A stretch of 64,000 bases of DNA, taken from positions 1,302,001 to 1,366,000 of the forward strand of contig CAKJVC010000012.1 in assembly GCA_918026815.1 (NCBI GenBank), in the 5' to 3' direction. Positions 33,830 to 44,018 of this stretch are shown one piece after another; the first letter of the stretch is position 1, and each line of letters begins with the position of its first letter. This stretch comes from Chalara sp. BL73 (taxonomy: Eukaryota > Ascomycota > Leotiomycetes > Helotiales). The notes below the pieces were generated by a model. That model was given only the letters and a program-made list of their open reading frames with translations. It ran no database searches and was not told the DNA's origin. A program made the translations under genes and the position numbers.

Positions 33830-35391
33830 TCAAGCCCGCAATAAAGACATTCCCTGATAACACGCTACTGAGTCAACCTGAAGCTGAAACTTATCATCAT
33901 CCTCACTTCCGTCCGTGATTGAAAACTCACAAAGTCCAGGTGTTAATGGCGCCAAGCGGGAAGCAAGCGAGAGGATATCCCCATACTTATGCTGAATATC
34001 CTCGTCAAGATAAAAAGCCATAAACGAAACGCTCGGTAACGGTGCAGCTCCAAGTTCTTTTCCAACTTTTTCTAGGCCTTGAATCAAATCAGGTATAAAA
34101 ATGTCGGCCGTGATGTGGAAGTAGTTTAATTCAGGACAATGACGTGCTAACGAAACCACGGCTTTGTGCGTGAGTGTAGAGCGATTTTCAAGGCCAAAAG
34201 TAAAAACTTCAAGCTTAGGCAAAGCGCGTGCGAATTCGTCTATAGTTTCATCATCGATGGTTTTGCCGTAGGGACATGGCTCTCCCATCATGAGTTCAGA
34301 TGCTGCGGGAAGTTTGAAAGATCTGAGTTCGGGGCATCCTTGGGCTAGTACGAGTAAGTCGGGTCCTGAGATGGTACTGCCCTCGGAATATGTGAGATCT
34401 CTAGTGCAAGTTAGCACTGGTTTGGCAAGGGATTCAAAGGCCGAAAAAATTGATGGGAAGATCGACTAGCAATGCGACTGCATTGGTCTTACTCCCATCA
34501 GCTCTCCCGGGTCTTGCAAGAAAGCGGGAATAAAGTATGGAGGATATATTACAAAGACGTTAACAAGGAAAGACTAGCCAGTGAGCCTAGCCCTTCGTGG
34601 ATTGGTTGTGACAATTCTAGCGTCAATTCTGAAAGACAGGGAAATAATGACGGTATAATGTTGAGTGAGCCCGCGTATCTCGTATAAAGTTCTTCCAGAA
34701 CTGGAAATCCCTCGGGCAAATCTTTCAAAAGCTCTGCGCTTAAGCACTTCCCTTGAAGCTTACGTAACTTAGGAAGAGCAGCTAAAGATTTCAGAAGGGC
34801 TAGCGGCCAGATGTTAAAAGAGAGGTCGACAGAAAGTGACGAAAGTATTGAGGAAAAGTTGATGAACCAAATAGCTCCGTTTATACCCTCGAAGGAATAT
34901 GATTCGTTTAGAACCAAATGCAAAGCCCTCAGATTCGGGCTGCTTTCAACACGCCAGGGTCGCTCAAGCCATTCACAGAGGAATTCGTTAAATACACGTG
35001 CCTGACCAACATTATCCATCTCTCCGCTTCCGGCTGTCAAAGAGTCGAGGGCAGGAAATCGTAGGTCCAAGAAGCAATTGTACCATAGATCTCCCAGTGG
35101 CCGTGGCCAGTCCTCTGGGCTGTAAAGGAAGCGAAGCTCGTGGATACAGTTGGCATAGTACTGAGCACGCGACACGTCGCGGGCGGCGATCTTGACCAAG
35201 TCGCCGATGGTAGGTTCTCTGCACCTGAGGGTAGGAGAAAAGCCAGTTCCACATCTGCGCCATAAGATGCGGACAGCTTCGTGCGAGAACAGGTGATTGA
35301 CTTGGAGACACTGTTGAAGCAAGGCGGTCTCGCCATCATCTTTCGTGAGAATGACGGCAATTATCTCTGTGACGGAGAATAGCCGATGCAT
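33830..35391 (-). CDS. F-box-like protein with leucine-rich repeats (469 aa)
   Basis: Exons 34553-35391 and 33830-34400. The 152-bp intron (GTAATA..CACTAG, with a perfect GCTAAC branch site) joins LLTSL to DLTYSEGSTIS in phase. The N-terminal 50 residues (MHRLFSVTEIIAVILT, CLQVNHLFSHEAVRILWRR) fit an F-box-like fold. Leucine-rich segments follow (LPKLRKLQGKCL, FPVLEELYTRY, LSELTLELS, CPELRSFKLP, LPKLEVFTFG, CPELNYFHITAD). Such proteins are usually adaptors of SCF ubiquitin ligases, with the LRR part choosing the target. The last 20 residues after the acidic EDDDKF may be misannotated if another intron exists. Confidence 0.7.
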
Positions 35392-35561
35392 TGCGTATAG
35401 CTCATACGTTATGGGTGAAGACGTAGGTAAAGAAATGAAAGCGTTTTCAGTTGTTAAAGTATTTAGTAGGTACGAAGGTCCTTAGGTATTGTTGGAGTGG
35501 AGAGGAAGGGGAAAGCTGAAGGGAAGGTAAAGAGGTAACATATACCATAAGGATCCCGTGC

Positions 35562-35945
35562 TTACAAGGATCTCGGGCTGGCCCACTGTAACGACCCACG
35601 GTTGCAGTGACGCTTAGCGCGTAGCCAACCAGCCACATCTTTGACAGCAGCGAGCCGCGCGTCTAGGTACAGTATATATTGAACAACCACCTCCTCCTCT
35701 ATATTTGTGAGCCTCCTTGAATTGGGTGTGATATCGCGTCGGGAAGGTGTTCCAGCAAGCTGGTTGCTTAGAGTAGTTTGATGAACGTTGTAAATCGCTG
35801 CAACGCGTCGCTGGCTTATAGTCGCGTCTCTTTCAATAGCTTCAAGAGCAAGCTGTATCCGAGCTTCTTTTAGAATTGATTCCATTTTGTTATGTTGTGG
35901 TATTGCGAGTTGTGAATTCTGGTAAGGGCTTGGCATAGTGACCAT
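35562..35945 (-). pseudogene. N-terminal fragment of a pogo/Fot1-type transposase
   Basis: The frame encodes MESILKEARIQLALEAIERD, ISQRRVAAIYNVHQTTLSNQ and RLTNIEEEVVVQYILYLDAR: the psq-type helix-turn-helix and the start of the CENP-B-type DNA-binding domain of fungal pogo transposases. After LDAR the frame breaks and the whole DDE catalytic domain is missing. A relic. Confidence 0.75.
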
Positions 35946-36871
35946 TTCGCTTGGGTGACCATTTCGCTTGTGGGGTACGTTACTCTGTTTTCTTTAGCGG
36001 CCAAAACCCACATCCAGGGGCTTTGTTTTGAGACAAGCTGCTTTCTGTGCCTTTTACAGAAAAGTCAGTATTGTGGGTTCTTCCTCCTGGAGGCTACTGG
36101 AGGATTGAAAGGAGTGTAGTGCCCTTTAGACATAGCCCATATTCCGAGTCTTTAGCTGCGAGAGGATCAAGTGAAGTAAAATAAGTAAAATACGTAAAAA
36201 TACCAGCCACATCTTGAGACATCTTACCTCCAGACCCACTAGCCGTAACTGCGGACAAATTTAACTTTGCAACACCCCACTCGCCAAGCCAACGCCACAT
36301 CCTGGGGTCTTACCACACCGCCCCCAAATAGATAAGCGAAATAAGAGGCCAGTCGGAGTTTGTTCTTCGTAAGTGGAGGAGTCTTCATAAGTGGGGTCGT
36401 TTATAATTAGATTCTCATAAGTGGTACTTTTGTCAAAACAGCACTCTGTGAACCCTTGTAACTACAAGGACATTCAAATGAAGAAATAATTGTGGGCAAA
36501 CGTGGGCTATGTTTTTTTGAAGAAAGCAGAATTCTCACGAGCCTGGCGGTAAAACGCTCCTCTCAATCCTTTTACAGCAAGATATCGACGTTTATTGTGG
36601 GCTTTGAGTACCTGGAAGGAAGAACATGGCCTCCAGGATAAACTATCACGAGATCCTGAGCTGTCTATGAAGACGGCGGAAACTTGGGTATGAAAGGGAT
36701 ATATAGTTCACTGCAAGAATCAATCAACTCACATTCCCATCTCATTCCATCAACAACACACACAGCAACATATAAGTTTCTCATTCTATCTTCTCAGATT
36801 CCCATCTAATCCCCATTTCCTTTAACCAAACTCAGCAACACACACGCTTCTATCTTATACCCTAAGACACT
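35946..36871. other. Intergenic with transposon debris and promoter of paralog 2
   Basis: A direct repeat of TGACCATTTCGCTT at about 35938-35970 and three copies of TAAGTGG at 36370-36430 may be remnants of transposon ends. The last 170 bp are the promoter and leader shared with the paralog at 32185. Confidence 0.4.
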
Positions 36872-37513
36872 ATGCAGTTCTCACTCACCCTCATCGCAGC
36901 AGCAGCATTCCTCCTGCCCAACTTAGTCTCGGCTCGAGCATTTCCTAACTCGGCCGACGTCGCTAAACGAGACGTCCTTGACAGTCGCGAAGTCGAAGCT
37001 CTCAGCTACCTGGAGTTTGCCAAACGTGACTTTGAGTCTAGCATCGAGGCAGCTCAAGTCAAGCGCGATGCCTACGCCGAGGCCCTAGCACACGTCGATG
37101 CCGTGACGGGCCAGCAGCTCGCGGCTCGCGGAACCGAGGAAGATATCGCCGCGTGGGAAAAGCTGCATACGCAATATAAGGGATACAGGGCCGACTACGA
37201 CAAGTTCAGCCGGGAGGCGAAGGCGGAAAAGGATAACACTAGGAAGGCTCCTATTCAGGCGAAGATGATCACGGCTCTTCAAGGGTAAGTCGCCTTGGCT
37301 GAACTACCAGCGGTGGTTGACTGTTGACCTATCGTGGACGAATGCTAACCTATATATAGGGAGATTTCACTCCGAAAGCAAGCACAGCCATTGGTGGAGA
37401 AGTTGGCAGGAAAGACCAAGGACTTCACCTCGAAGGGCGCCATTGGCCACAAAGCGCAGATCAAGAACTTGGAGACGTGCTTAGTGAATTTGAAGAACAA
37501 GAAGCAGTGCTAA
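36872..37513 (+). CDS. Small secreted protein with dibasic sites, paralog 2 (188 aa)
   Basis: Exons 36872-37284 and 37360-37513 with a 75-bp intron (GTAAGT, GCTAAC branch, TATAG). Signal peptide MQFSLTLIAAAAFLLPNLVS, then KR at 32-33, 51-52 and 64-65, each followed by Asp. Cys178 and Cys188 are the only cysteines. The best conserved block with paralog 1 is KRDFESS(I/V)EAAQVKRDAYAE. Phase and position of the intron are the same as in paralog 1. The conserved spacing of dibasic sites (19 and 13 residues) is the notable feature. Function unknown. Confidence 0.8.
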
Positions 37514-37779
37514 TCAAGGAATCGCTGGTCCAACCGATAGCTGAGATTTGAATTTGTAATGCCTGTGTTAGGTGCTAGTTAGAAGTTGGGATTTGGATTT
37601 TTGGGTTTGGGTTTTTGGATTTGGCGTTCCAGGCGGAGGGGCTCAAAGGTCGATAGGCGTGCAAGGAGTTATCAAAAATGCATATCAACTTACAATTTTA
37701 CCCGTCACACTTCGCGATTATCTCTTTAGCGCGTCCTGGCATTATAGAATATAATACGCCGTGCAATCTATAAGCTTCC
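37514..37779. other. 3' flank of paralog 2
   Basis: Short GGATTT/TTTGGG-rich stretch after the stop codon, otherwise unrecognised. Confidence 0.35.
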
Positions 37780-38005
37780 TGTCGGTATAAAGCCATGTGA
37801 ATATCCCACGATGCACAGACCGCCACATGGATGTATTTAAGTTCTCGCTCGTAGGTTTAGAACTTGGAACAATCAAGAACAAGCCAACCGCCTGCAGCGA
37901 GCATAATAGCACTGCGCTGAGATCGCGGTGCTGCGTGCCCCGTGGGTAACCGACTTAAGCAATTGCAAGTCATCATACGAAGCATCACAGGAAGTGATAC
38001 AAACA
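37780..38005 (+). mobile_element. Solo LTR, family E
   Basis: A 226-bp copy beginning TGTCGGTATAAAG and ending AGTGATACAAACA, with ATTTAAG as probable TATA box, closely similar to 11739-11966. Flanks CTTCC and GAATC do not match, so no target duplication. Confidence 0.72.
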
Positions 38006-38026
38006 GAATCATTTACCCAATCGACT

Positions 38027-38854
38027 GAGATTTACTAGCAGCAATTGTATGCCGATGGGAACCGCTTTCGATATATCAATTTGGAAGACAATCTCCGTAT
38101 TTCAAAGAAAACATGGCGCTGCTCCATTTGTTCCCTTCTAAACTCCATCCACCACTTAAGTTCGGTTGATAAGTCCTCAAACTGTTTCAAGAGCATATCA
38201 TTTAGTCCCTTGACCTCGCCTAGTGAGAACCGACCGAATGTACCCGGAGTGGAAGGAACAATCTTGAAATCCTTCTACAGGTGTTTATATCGCATAATGT
38301 GATCTTTCAATGTTAAGCGAACCATTTTGAACTGCTAACTGCCGGGCGCCAAACGTAACATGAAATCCAAGTACATATTCCTCGAAGCGAAAAGAGCGTG
38401 GAGGTGTCTGATACCCAACGGAAAGCAAATCCGAAAAATAGAAAAACAAAAAACAACCCTTCCTCAACTTTCACATTCTTGTCTTTACCAACAGTTCCTT
38501 CAGCCAACATCTCGACTCTCAAATCTCAAACATCCAATCAGTAGTCCAGGTTTCGATCCAAACCAGGAGACCAATCACAAATACGGCTAATATAAAGACG
38601 ACGATTGCGAATAAGAACCTATCTTTCCAGATTGTGCTTGAAGCAGAGTTTATGCTGATTGGGGGGGGGGGGGGGGGGGGGGAAGGTTGTGATGGAGGTG
38701 GCACACCGGATTCGAGGTCTGCGGCCGAGGTGGGGTTGACTATTGCGAAGCGAGTAGACGAGACGAAGACGAATAGATAGATTGTTTGGATTAAGGATTC
38801 GGTGCTGTTTTGTATTTGAAGGGAGGAGTCGACGGAGAAGAACATTTCTAACAC
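38027..38854 (-). CDS. Possible multi-exon gene for a small single-TM protein, unresolved
   Basis: The minus-strand frame 38519-38854 starts with ATG and encodes a Pro-rich linker (from a poly-G tract) and a TM helix (FLFAIVVFILAVFVIGLLVWI). A second open stretch on the same strand, about 38033-38273, reads IVPSTPGTFGRFSLGEV, LNDMLLKQFEDLSTELKWWM and EQRHVFFEIRRLSSKL, preceded by a TAG acceptor. It looks like a real terminal exon. The middle (38274-38518) has open frames but I could not fix the exon joins. No family recognised. Part of the 5' end is duplicated at 29.8 kb. Confidence 0.35.
38661..38682. repeat. Homopolymer run of 22 G
   Basis: An uninterrupted G22 tract within the open frame that codes prolines on the minus strand. 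Length 22 is not a multiple of three. Such runs mutate readily and are also sequencing-error hotspots. Confidence 0.85.
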
Positions 38855-39088
38855 CCTGCGAGTTGTTGAGGCTTCAGATGGTGAAACGAGGACAATAGAT
38901 TCCAGTCTGTGTCTTTCTCAGGTAGTCCCAGGAGCCGAAATCTGTGTTTGGTTGTCTTGTTCGTAATTGAAACATTGAACAGAACAAAGGCTTTGTTTCA
39001 AGATCCTGGGACTTTGAGACGCTCAAAATGAAGACTTTGTCGGCGGTTGTTGGATCTTTGCCTGTCTCTTGTCAAGCCTTCCCTTTCT
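38770..39088 (+). repeat. Duplicated block, continuous copy
   Basis: Continuous counterpart of the pieces at 29795-29980 and 31033-31170, with well over 90 percent identity by eye. It covers the 5' end of the minus-strand gene ending near 38854 and the 3' end of the small ORF 39023-39214. Confidence 0.8.
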
Positions 39089-39214
39089 CGGCTTGAAAGC
39101 GACCTGTTGGCGAGGCCTTGGACTCTTCTTTAGAAGGAGATCTTCTTGCTGCAGCTCTGCATCTAGTTTTTTCAAAGTGGCTGTCGTCAATGGTCTAGAA
39201 TTGACAGGCGCCAT
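39023..39214 (-). CDS. Small basic hypothetical protein (63 aa)
   Basis: Begins MAPVNSRPLTTATLKKLDAE and continues with a highly basic, Lys/Arg/Gln-rich segment ending QPPTKSSF. The C-terminal third is conserved in the duplicated block at 31 kb, where an LTR interrupts the frame. No signal peptide or known domain. It could be a real gene or a conserved chance frame. Confidence 0.4.
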   Translation of the reverse strand: MAPVNSRPLTTATLKKLDAELQQEDLLLKKSPRPRQQVAFKPRKGRLDKRQAKIQQPPTKSSF

Positions 39215-39272
39215 CCACTCCTTGGCGGAATGGTACTATTACAGTTAGGCATTGGCTCAATGATATCTTTAG

Positions 39273-40633
39273 TTACTGGAGGAGTGGGAGGAGATTCTTT
39301 ACATGCATAATTTCTTGAACTTCCCTGTGAGCCCAGCTTTGCCTTGTCCCAAAAGAAAGAGCGCGGCTGTAGAGCACCTTAGAGTCCCGATATAACAGCC
39401 AGACCGCAAGAGACGTCTTTCTATAGTCGTCAGAACTTGGTGGTTTTAGAAAAGAATTCATTGGCCCGGATGGACAAATCACTTGTGTAACCTCTCGTAG
39501 TTGGGAATCATCTGGCACATCGTCGATAAACTCGGCTTGTAGTCGATTCAAAAGACATTGGAACATTCGGTTAGAACAATTGGACCTCTGATCAACAGAC
39601 ATTCCGTGTAAGAGAGTCAGGGATTGCTGGACTGGGCGTAAATGCGGAAATCTTGTGCCTATCATCTGAGGGATGAATTCGAGCATCTTTAGTAGCACCT
39701 CCTGTCGTTGAACTCCTTGCCATGGCAACAAAAGGTGATACAAGTATGGCAGGAATAGCAGAGTCCCTTTCTCCAGAATGTCCTTGACCAGGTCAAAGCC
39801 CCTGTTAAAGTGTTCGAAGGCAGCAGTTACTTTGCCAGCATTAACCAGATGATGGCCTTCGGATAGGTTATGATAGAAAGATTCCAATGAGGTAATCTCG
39901 AAAATCTTTTGTCGTCTTTTCCAATCTCGTACTTCAAAAAGGCTGTCGTAGTAGTCGCGGCCATGATGTAATAATTGCGTAAGTTCACTGAGTTCTAGAT
40001 AGTGAGGTAAAACACGCCCCACTTGGTTGGGATCAGGTATCACCGTAATGTCAGCGCTGGATTGACGAACATGGCCACTAGAGGGCTCCGTTGACATCGC
40101 AATGCTGGGACTCAGCGGATCCGCGCCACCAGCTGCGATGGCGAACGGCTCAGGGGTGTGGCATTCAATGCGAGTCGTTGGTGCCGCAGCATTAGCATCC
40201 TTCACGATAACTCTGAGATCTCGAATCCCCTTTCGCCGGAAGTAATGTTGAACTTCCTCGAAAGTGACAAACCGACCTCTGATGAGGAGCGCTGTTTTCT
40301 TGCCCAGAGTTTCTCTTTCAAGGGCAATTTTCACAGCATACAACATGTCTGCCTGCTTGTGGTTTCGGTCCAAGTCCCATTTCTTGATGCGTTTCTTGAG
40401 CATTGCCGCCCTGGACATTGTCAGCTGTAAACGGGTGAGAGGGATTGCAGGAATAATAATCACGTTGGACGAAATGACTGTTGTGCAAGAACGCCTCTGA
40501 TGTAGTCAAGAGACTTCCCTTCATCGCGGTAGAGTTGAGTAACGAGGGGGCGTTTCTGCTCCCAATCTTTTTTCGAATACGATTGGGCAGGCGTCAGGGG
40601 AATAGGCCCTGGGTTTCCAACGATGAAATCCAT
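39273..40633 (-). CDS. Clr5-domain protein (435 aa)
   Basis: Exons 40464-40633 and 39273-40410, separated by a 53-bp intron (GTGATT..TCCAG with CTGAC branch) that falls inside the Clr5 domain. The joined domain reads SYSKKDWEQKRPLVTQLYRD, KSLDYIRGVLAQQSFRPTAA and MLKKRIKKWDLDRN, with the Trp residues and basic helix typical of the domain. This DNA-binding-like domain is named for the cellulase regulator clr-5/fungal relatives. A second conserved segment RGRFVTFEEVQHYFRRKG follows. The remaining roughly 300 residues are helical and resemble the C-terminal regions of other fungal Clr5 proteins, with no enzyme signature. A role in transcription or chromatin is inferred. Confidence 0.75.
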
Positions 40634-40717
40634 GACGAAAGCTTGTTTGAAGTGGATTGCAAAGCTTGCAGAAATAATGATGAAGTCCGCAAGTTTTTAG
40701 CGGGTGCAAGAGAGGTA

Positions 40718-41121
40718 TATAGAGAGCTTGTACACAAGGCTTTGGGGACCATTGATGGCACTCGCGATCTAATCGGTTGAGCGGCAAGGGATTCGTGCCG
40801 CGCAAAAGTATCTTGCATGACGCCAAAACTTCCCATAGGCTAGAGCTGTTAAGTGGCATCGCTAGAGGACGTGAGGCTGCGCCACCATGGCTGGCATTAG
40901 CCAATGACATCAGTTCGGCTGCATCGAAGATAAGCACGAAGATTTAGTTCTGGAAAGTGAAAGCAAAACTGTAGATTTCAGAGATCTTGGTATTCTGTCA
41001 ATTCCTGAAATCATTAACGCATACCATCAAATCAAACCAACCCAAGCGCTATCGCTGTCAAAAGACCTTCTCGTCTCGAATCATCTCAAGGTTTCGTCAC
41101 ATTCCCACCCTCCAACAGCAC
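40718..41121 (+). pseudogene. Duplicated gene fragment, copy 1
   Basis: About 400 bp matching 47952-48360. The plus-strand frame reads GKGFVPRKSILHDAKTSHRL, EAAPPWLALANDISSAAS and, after a one-base loss, EDLVLESESK and FRDLGILSIPEIINAYHQIK. Differences between the copies fall mostly at third codon positions in this frame, a sign of former coding constraint. The fragment ends exactly where the family C LTR begins. The protein family is not recognised. Confidence 0.5.
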
Positions 41122-41315
41122 TGTAGGAAGTAGCGGTTTACGGATCCGCGTATGACCCACCAGGTCACGTGGCCCGCACAACCCCGATTTTGTAGAATCT
41201 AGAGTAGAACCAAATACAACAACAATTATTACCATATCCATCAAGAGCAAGAGCGTGGCCTACAAAGTAGAGCTACGTCTTTTGCCCCGTAGAAGGTAAG
41301 ACAGCAATACCAACA
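41122..41315 (+). mobile_element. LTR, family C
   Basis: 194 bp, TGTAGGAAGTAGCGG...ATACCAACA, the inverted counterpart of the solo LTR at 7250-7443 and nearly identical. Flanks AGCAC and GTTTC do not form a target duplication. A Tc1 element is inserted 11 bp downstream. Confidence 0.8.
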
Positions 41316-41326
41316 GTTTCCTTGTA

Positions 41327-42921
41327 CGGAGGTCGCGGCCAAAAGTCATGGGACTCGCCAAGGATGCCAAGGCCACATCGACAAGGATATGACGAGGGGT
41401 AAATTCTAGCAAAAATTATACGTATTTGACCCAATTCTTTATCTTTTACAATGCAATTTCAGCACATGCAAATATGGTTGCCCTTTCGTACGATGTGGGC
41501 ACTCGAATTTAAGCTTTGACTCTTCTTGAAGCTGCTACAGGTATACGACAATTTACAGAGATTACTGGGTTTTCTAAGTCAAGTATTTACCGTATCAAGG
41601 CTGTTGCACAACAACGAGGATACAATCCACAAGTTTCTAAAGTTTTATTACTGAAATATGTCGAAGATGCTCCTAGATCTAGAAAGCCAATGAAAGCTAC
41701 AAAAGAAGTTAAAGATATGGTGGTTTCTCTTGTTTTAAGGAATTCATCAACTCGAGCCTGGTCTGCTCAGCGTATTGCTTCAACAATTACAACTCAGACA
41801 CCTAACGGAATCTCTGCGCGTATGGTACATCGAATCCTCCGCCGAAAAGGCTATAAGCCACTTAAATACACTAGAAAGCCTGAGCTTGCCGATGCTGCAA
41901 AGCTGTACGACTTAAGTGGTGTCTTGAGCATCAAAATTGGACGCTTGAAGACTGGAAAAACGTTATATGGTCGGACGAAACAGCGGTTACAATAAAAGGG
42001 CAAAAAGGAAGGCTACAGTGTTGGCGTACGACTTCTGCAGCATACAATTATCACTGTATTAAACGTCGCTGGAAAGGCTTTAAACAGTTCATGTTTTGGG
42101 GTTGTTTTTCGTACGACAAAAAAAGGCCTTGTTATATTTGGGAAGACGAAACTCCAAAGGAAAAGAAAGAATCTATACGTTGGCTTAAAGAGCAAAACAA
42201 GGTTTTAAAGTCTATTTGAAAATTCGAATAGGAGCTTGAAATGTCAATAAAAAGATTAAAAGTTTCAGCGCGCAATATTCCAGGGCCAAAACCTTGTTGA
42301 GTATAGAAACGAGAGATAGGAAAGCTCGTACGAGATGCTTCAAAAAGAGGAATAGACTAGTATCGATACTATATTAAAGTACTTAAAGCATTACTTCTTC
42401 CATTTGCTGTCGACTGTAAAGCAAATCGGCCTAAAACTATTGTACAGGAAGACAACGCTTCTCCACATGCACATCACCATGAACACCGAGTTTATATTTT
42501 ATGGGATGTATTACGTATGATTTGTCCTGTAAATTCACCAGATTTAAACGCAATAGAACCTACTTGGTTTTGGATGAAAAAAGAAACTACAAAGCATGGA
42601 GCTGCTACGTCTATTAAGCAAATGAAGGAAGATTGGAGGAACTGTTGGAATAGCTTGCCACAAAGGAAAATACTAGAATGGATTGAAAGAATACCGGTTC
42701 ATATTAAGAAGATTATTGAGTTAGAAGGAGAAAATGAATATAAAGAAGGTGTTGGAAGGATGAAAAGGAAGAGAAATACAGATCGAGTGTACAGCTATAA
42801 TGTTGAAGGTGCAATAGAGCATAATTTCTAATACAAATTTGCATGTAAATCTATGCCAGCTAATACCCTTGCATTTGTGGCTGACAGCCAAGAGTCTCAT
42901 GACTTTTGGCCGCGACCTCCG
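41327..42921 (+). mobile_element. Full-length Tc1/mariner-type transposon (1595 bp)
   Basis: Terminal inverted repeats of about 30 bp, CGGAGGTCGCGGCCAAAAGT at the left and its complement at the right, continue as CATG(G/A)GACTC. TA dinucleotides at 41325-41326 and 42922-42923 are the expected target duplication. The element carries one transposase reading region (41474-42831), now disabled. The very good match of the ends suggests a relatively recent insertion. Confidence 0.9.
41474..42831 (+). pseudogene. Tc1/mariner transposase (DDE type), inactivated
   Basis: From ATG 41474 the frame meets a TAA after 12 codons, then gives the helix-turn-helix part (FSKSSIYRIKAVAQQRGYNP, RMVHRILRRKGYKPLKY). 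A frameshift near 41915 moves to EDWKNVIWSDETAV, which carries the first catalytic Asp. The second Asp is in VVQEDNASPHAHHH and the Glu in SPDLNAIEPTWFWMKKE, about 34 residues on, as in DD34E elements. More stops lie around 42215-42360. All catalytic residues survive but the frame is broken in several places, so the element needs a transposase in trans. Confidence 0.85.
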
Positions 42922-42923
42922 TA

Positions 42924-44018
42924 CTTAGAATTCAATTCAACCACTTTACCTGTATTGACCTACAGCTCTACGAGCTACAAGACACTCTCTGATACGCTCT
43001 GTCGAATTTACGTGTACAGCACAACCCACTATCTTGATTCTGAGCTTTATTAGATCTTATTCGAATCGCTATCTTCTGGCGACCCCACGGGTTAGTTATG
43101 TTGGATGTTTTGGTGAGAAGACGGCTAAGTTTGAAATAAGCCCGTCTCGCTTGGAATTTGGCGGTTTGATTTGCCCACGTTCTGCATATGCAGCGGTACG
43201 CCAGCTGCTGTGTTGGAATTGCGACAATCAAAATGAAATTTCTATAGAGCTACGTTGATTGGTTTTACACTTTGCAGGTAAGCGCCGAAATAATCACAGA
43301 ACTGGCTCATCCTGCCGCCTCGCCGAGCCTCGCTGCGTTCGCCTTTCTCATTCATCACTGTCCTGCATCACGTTTTATAGTTATGGCGAAAGTCCTTTAA
43401 TTGTTTGACGGACCCTATTGGAGATAATCTACTTGATAAAATGACTAATATTGCTTTGTATAATCCACCCTTTCCTTTTCTTTTCATTATTACTGGACAA
43501 GGGAAGTAGTGGTGTAACAGGTTGTTGTGCAGCAAGTTATTATATAGCAAGTTGCTGTACTGTATAACTATTATGTACCTGAAGAAGCTAAACCCGGGAA
43601 CTGAACGAATCATCCACATGGATGCGCCGGCGTCAGGGAGCCAATTTCTGCTGCATTTTCAACGCCAGCGTTTATCAAGCGCTCAGTAGTGTCACGACCA
43701 GGACAGGTAGGATGCCTAGGACGCCATGCCATCGTTAGGTGATGCTAAGTAGCGCAGTTGGGTGCGCCTGCAGATGTGCCTGCAGATGCGCCTGCAGATG
43801 CGCTAGGGGCGGGCGGCAAAGCCTCGCGAGGCTAAACCGCCACGGTTAATAATTCTCACGTTGTGATGCCAATAGGCACAACCACTACAAATAAACTTCA
43901 TAATTGCAATAAATCTATTTAGGTACTATTGGCGCTGTGATGAGATATTAAGGCATTAACAGGCGTGTTCTATCACTGAGTACTATCCCTTAATCCTTAC
44001 CACGGCGAGAGACTGAAA
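42924..44018. other. Intergenic, repeat-rich
   Basis: No gene. At about 43763-43805 there are three tandem copies of a GCGCCTGCAGAT-like 12-mer. A TGTCACGACC start at 43690 may be the edge of another LTR but no partner copy is present. The last 40 bp precede the start of the ankyrin gene. Confidence 0.4.

Noticed and set aside
40521..40937. 138-codon minus-strand frame upstream of the Clr5 gene
   Set aside because: It overlaps Clr5 exon 1 in another frame and the duplicated fragment; the Clr5 frame explains the conserved residues.
43690..43985. Possible further LTR beginning TGTCACGACC
   Set aside because: The start fits LTR style but there is no convincing end, target duplication or second copy in the window.
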